Shown one piece after another: positions 5,383 to 7,376 of a stretch of 7,376 nucleotides of DNA (position 1 is its first letter; the number at the start of each line of letters is the position of its first letter). The position numbers and the translations under genes were made by a program. Under the pieces are notes generated by a model. That model saw only the letters and a program-made list of their open reading frames with translations. It had not been told where the DNA came from and did no database searches. Source of the stretch: Candidatus Peregrinibacteria bacterium (GTDB taxonomy: Bacteria; Patescibacteriota; Gracilibacteria; UM-FILTER-43-11). Location: assembly GCA_030637565.1 (NCBI GenBank), contig DAOWGG010000060.1:1-7376 (forward strand), read 5' to 3'.

Positions 5383-5787
5383 TTAGAACTGACAGACAAT
5401 TACACACTGCATGGTGCAGATTTCAGCCTCTGGGTCATTGCGACAAGCGGATTCACATTCTTTAAATTCTCCACCATTTTCATCGCACCATTCTTTGCTG
5501 AGATATTCACATTCTTTATATTCAGCCAGCCAGTTGCCGCCGCCCTGGGTGCATTCGCTTTCAATTCTCACTAGGTCTAATGGTTTATCTGTAGGCAATT
5601 CAATGTTTTCAATGAAGGTTTGTCCGTTGGCTCGGCACTGACGTGGGTAGCTTTCCATCGCTGGATTGCCCGCATTGATACATTCTTCAAAATTACTAAT
5701 GTTCATCGATTCGTCAGTCGGAGCTTCTATTCCATACTGACAAGCGGTTAATAAGAGAAGGGGTAGCATTAGTAGTAATTTTTTCAT
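5383..5787 (-). CDS. Cys-rich lipoprotein, 134 aa
   Basis: The N-terminus MKKLLLMLPLLLLTAC is a signal peptide ending in a clear lipobox (L13-T14-A15-C16), so the mature protein should be lipid-anchored outside the cytoplasmic membrane. The rest holds ten more cysteines (36, 51, 79, 93, 101, 111, 115, 124, 128 and 132), an even number suited to disulfides. Two modules can be seen. Residues 32-60 carry a FEEC-x-NAGNP-AMESYPRQC pattern. Residues 77-134 carry EC..GGGNW....EC, then WC..NGG and SACR...C..QC..VC. I associate both patterns with small exported proteins of Patescibacteria, from memory and without a named function. It is convergent with the helicase gene and has its own promoter. The start is fixed by the signal peptide; the leader is about 17 nt with no Shine-Dalgarno sequence. 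Confidence 0.85.
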   Translation of the reverse strand: MKKLLLMLPLLLLTACQYGIEAPTDESMNISNFEECINAGNPAMESYPRQCRANGQTFIENIELPTDKPLDLVRIESECTQGGGNWLAEYKECEYLSKEWCDENGGEFKECESACRNDPEAEICTMQCVIVCQF

Positions 5788-5810
5788 TGATTTTAAATTA
5801 GATTGTTTTT

Positions 5811-5839
5811 ATTTTACTCTTCCGTTCTTACCTTGACGA
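5811..5839 (-). promoter_or_regulatory. Promoter of the lipoprotein gene
   Basis: On the minus strand TCGTCA (5839-5834) and TAAAAT (5816-5811) are separated by 17 bp. The -35 matches consensus at four positions. Transcription would start near 5804, giving a leader of about 17 nt. Confidence 0.5.
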
Positions 5840-5860
5840 GTGAACAAATGTTTACTATAT

Positions 5861-5890
5861 TTAATTACCAATGACTAATTACTAATTTTT
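5861..5890 (+). repeat. Intergenic heptamer repeat (TAATTAC type)
   Basis: TTAATTAC, CAATGAC, TAATTAC and TAATTTT-type units in 7-bp phase. Over 27 bp it matches the copy inside the helicase gene (2832-2858) with two mismatches, in the same orientation. Confidence 0.65.
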
Positions 5891-5899
5891 GCATCTAAA

Positions 5900-5925
5900 T
5901 TGTCATTCCCGCGAAGGCGGGAATC
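5900..5925. repeat. Half copy of the palindromic element
   Basis: TTGTCATTCCCGC, a GAAG loop and GCGGGAATC form a perfect 8-bp hairpin (5905-5924). It has the same left end and the same loop as copy 1, but no second hairpin or right end follows. It lies in the 270-bp gap between the divergent lipoprotein and rmuC genes, 11 bp after the heptamer repeat. Confidence 0.65.
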
Positions 5926-6000
5926 TAGTGAATTGAATCAATGATATCTTACTACGTTAGGGAGCGAGGATAATAAGGGGGAAAGTCTGACTGATTGAGT

Positions 6001-6029
6001 TTGTTTTACCTCTCAATACAGTGTAAAAT
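6001..6029 (+). promoter_or_regulatory. Promoter of rmuC
   Basis: TTGTTT (6001-6006) and TAAAAT (6024-6029) are separated by 17 bp. The -35 is weak but the spacing and the -10 match the other promoters here. Transcription would start near 6036, giving a leader of about 22 nt. Confidence 0.5.
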
Positions 6030-6057
6030 CAATTTACTCTATAAACTTCAATAAAAA

Positions 6058-7218
6058 ATGGAAATTTCAAGTCTTATCATCATTGCTGGATTGGCGGTTG
6101 TCGGTTTTCTGATTTATCGGTTGACCGAACAGATGAAAAAACCTCAGGATGATCAATCAATGAAGATGCTTCAGGAGCATTTATTTAAGATTCAGGAGGG
6201 GATTCGGGTTCAGGATAAAACCATGAATGATCAGTCGAATCAATTAAAAGACACTTTAAATGATTCGCTTCAGCGTCAGTTCGCCGCTACTTCTAAAATG
6301 GTTAAGGATCTGACGGATAATACTAAAAGCGTGACTGAAAAGCTGACTCAGCTGGATGAAACCAATAAACAGGTGGTTGGATTTGCGGAACAAATGAAAA
6401 GCTTGGAGAATATTTTGAAAAATCCGAAACAACGTGGGATTTTAGGGGAATTCTTTTTAGAGAACCTGCTTTCCGGTCAGCTTCCGCCCACTCATTTTAA
6501 AATGCAATATGCTTTTAAAAACGGAGAGGCAGTGGATGCGGCGATTTTTGTGCGAGATAAGGTGATTCCTGTGGATGCAAAGTTCTCTTTGGAAAACTAT
6601 AACAAAATAATGGAGGAGAAGAGTGATTCCATTCGAGTGAGGCTTGAGAAAGAATTTAAATCCGATCTGAAAAAACGAATTGATGAAACGGCTAAATACG
6701 TTCGTCCTGACGAGGGGACAACAGACTTTGCTTTCATGTTCATTCCAGCGGATGGAGTGTTTTACAACTTGCTGAGCTACAAGATTGGAACGTTGGATAT
6801 AAATACGCATGATTTGATTGAATACGCTTTTAAAAAGCATGTGATTTTAGTTTCACCCATGACTTTTTATGCCTATTTACAAACCGTGATGCAGGCTTTA
6901 AAAGCGCTTCAGATCGAACAATCTGCCCAGGAGATTCAAAAGCGAGTGGGGGATCTGGGTCGCCACTTAAACAGCTACGGAGATTATATGAATAAAGTAG
7001 GGAATCACTTGGGGACCACGGTGAATGCTTACAATAATATGGGGAAGGAATTTGGAAAAATCGATAAAGATGTGATCAAAATAAGCAATGGAGAAGTGAC
7101 TCTCAATCCCAGTTTGCCAGATGTAGAACGTCCAAAAGCTTCAGAGGAGTTTAACTCAAACATTAAGGTTCAAATCAAGGCGTCAGAAACCAAGGAGCAA
7201 TCCTCGTTAGAGGTCTAG
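6058..7218 (+). CDS. rmuC: DNA recombination protein RmuC
   Basis: A 386-aa RmuC-family protein. In E. coli the family limits recombination at inverted repeats and is thought to be a nuclease; the biochemical role is poorly defined. The N-terminus (residues 3-20, ISSLIIIAGLAVVGFLIY) is a membrane anchor. A long, probably coiled-coil stretch rich in Gln, Lys and Asp follows (about 25-120), then the RmuC domain (about 120-330). Visible signatures are RGILGEFFLENLL (126-138, with Glu131), Asp160 in EAVDAAI and PVDAKF (Asp173, Lys175), which fit a PD-(D/E)XK-like active site. The C-terminus after about 345 is polar and probably disordered. It is shorter than the E. coli protein (about 475 aa), mainly at the ends. 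The start is supported by the membrane segment and a -10 element about 30 bp upstream. There is no Shine-Dalgarno sequence. It is transcribed separately from the helicase. Confidence 0.92.
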   Translation: MEISSLIIIAGLAVVGFLIYRLTEQMKKPQDDQSMKMLQEHLFKIQEGIRVQDKTMNDQSNQLKDTLNDSLQRQFAATSKMVKDLTDNTKSVTEKLTQLDETNKQVVGFAEQMKSLENILKNPKQRGILGEFFLENLLSGQLPPTHFKMQYAFKNGEAVDAAIFVRDKVIPVDAKFSLENYNKIMEEKSDSIRVRLEKEFKSDLKKRIDETAKYVRPDEGTTDFAFMFIPADGVFYNLLSYKIGTLDINTHDLIEYAFKKHVILVSPMTFYAYLQTVMQALKALQIEQSAQEIQKRVGDLGRHLNSYGDYMNKVGNHLGTTVNAYNNMGKEFGKIDKDVIKISNGEVTLNPSLPDVERPKASEEFNSNIKVQIKASETKEQSSLEV

Positions 7219-7225
7219 ATTTTTT
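7202..7225 (+). terminator. Possible weak terminator overlapping the rmuC 3' end
   Basis: CCTC/GAGG forms a 4-bp stem with a GTTA loop, and a six-T run follows 6 nt later (7220-7225). The short stem and the gap before the T run make this weak. Confidence 0.25.
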
Positions 7226-7238
7226 ATCCATTTGTATT

Positions 7239-7288
7239 GCGGCAAAGGCCGCGACTGATATTTGCTTTGTGATGACACTTTGAAGTGT
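7239..7288. repeat. Paired short hairpins downstream of rmuC
   Basis: GCGGC/GCCGC with an AAAG loop (7239-7252), then ACACTT/AAGTGT with a 2-nt gap (7275-7288), are separated by an AT-rich spacer. The layout resembles the 64-65 bp palindromic elements, but the sequences differ and the ends are not clearly inverted. Confidence 0.35.
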
Positions 7289-7312
7289 GGCGATTCTATT
7301 TAATCCACCCTT

Positions 7313-7340
7313 CTTCATTTTTTTGTGTCAAAAAACGAAG
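7313..7340. terminator. AT-rich imperfect hairpin, possible terminator
   Basis: CTTC-A-TTTTTTTG (7313-7325) can pair with CAAAAAA-C-GAAG (7329-7340), with one mismatch and one extra T. It has T and A runs on both sides and could end transcription from either direction. The stem is mostly A-T. No gene can be recognised in the remaining bases up to the right edge. Confidence 0.3.
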
Positions 7341-7376
7341 CAAAAAACCATTGGGGCTCTGCGAAACGTGCAATTA

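Noticed and set aside
7239..7288. A third full copy of the palindromic element after rmuC
   Set aside because: Two hairpins and an AT-rich spacer are present, but the stems, loops and ends do not match TTGTCAT/ATGACAA at both borders.

Overview
The window looks like chromosomal DNA from a bacterium of the Candidate Phyla Radiation (Patescibacteria), perhaps a Peregrinibacteria-like lineage. This is inferred from a four-domain ribosomal protein S1 with a Lys/Glu tail, a Cys-rich lipoprotein of a kind I associate with these genomes, many short dispersed GC palindromes, and starts without Shine-Dalgarno sequences. The standard genetic code fits: the 956-codon gene has no in-frame TGA, which argues against the UGA-as-glycine groups (Gracilibacteria, Absconditabacteria). 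The placement is tentative.

Layout. Bases 1-658 are AT-rich and look accessory: the 5' part of a DUF4238-type gene (minus strand, cut by the left edge) and a divergent 64-aa hypothetical gene, driven by two extended -10 promoters that overlap back to back. Next come rpsA-like S1 (812-2095), with a strong promoter and a structured 87-nt leader, and an intrinsic terminator. A palindromic repeat cluster (2160-2272) separates S1 from a UvrD/PcrA-type helicase fused to a RecB-family nuclease with a predicted 4Fe-4S cluster (2349-5219). A second copy of the palindromic element follows the helicase stop codon, then a convergent Cys-rich lipoprotein gene (5383-5787, minus). A 270-bp gap holds a heptamer repeat and a half palindrome, and then comes rmuC (6058-7218). 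The last 158 bp hold small hairpins and no recognisable gene.

How it works together. The helicase-nuclease and RmuC are both DNA-processing proteins with PD-(D/E)XK-type nuclease signatures and may act on DNA ends or recombination intermediates. Each has its own promoter, so they are not an operon. S1 supports translation initiation, which is notable because none of the six starts has a usable Shine-Dalgarno sequence. Five of the six promoters use the same -10 hexamer, TAAAAT.

The most unusual content is the repeat landscape. There is a 64-65 bp double-hairpin element with inverted ends in two copies plus one half copy, tandem growth of its right end, and 7-bp-period repeats (TAATTAC-type and GTTGGCA-type). 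The heptamer repeats occur between genes and also inside the helicase coding sequence, where they are translated in frame as LITND/VGSQ-type peptides. I see no CRISPR array, tRNA, rRNA or transposase.
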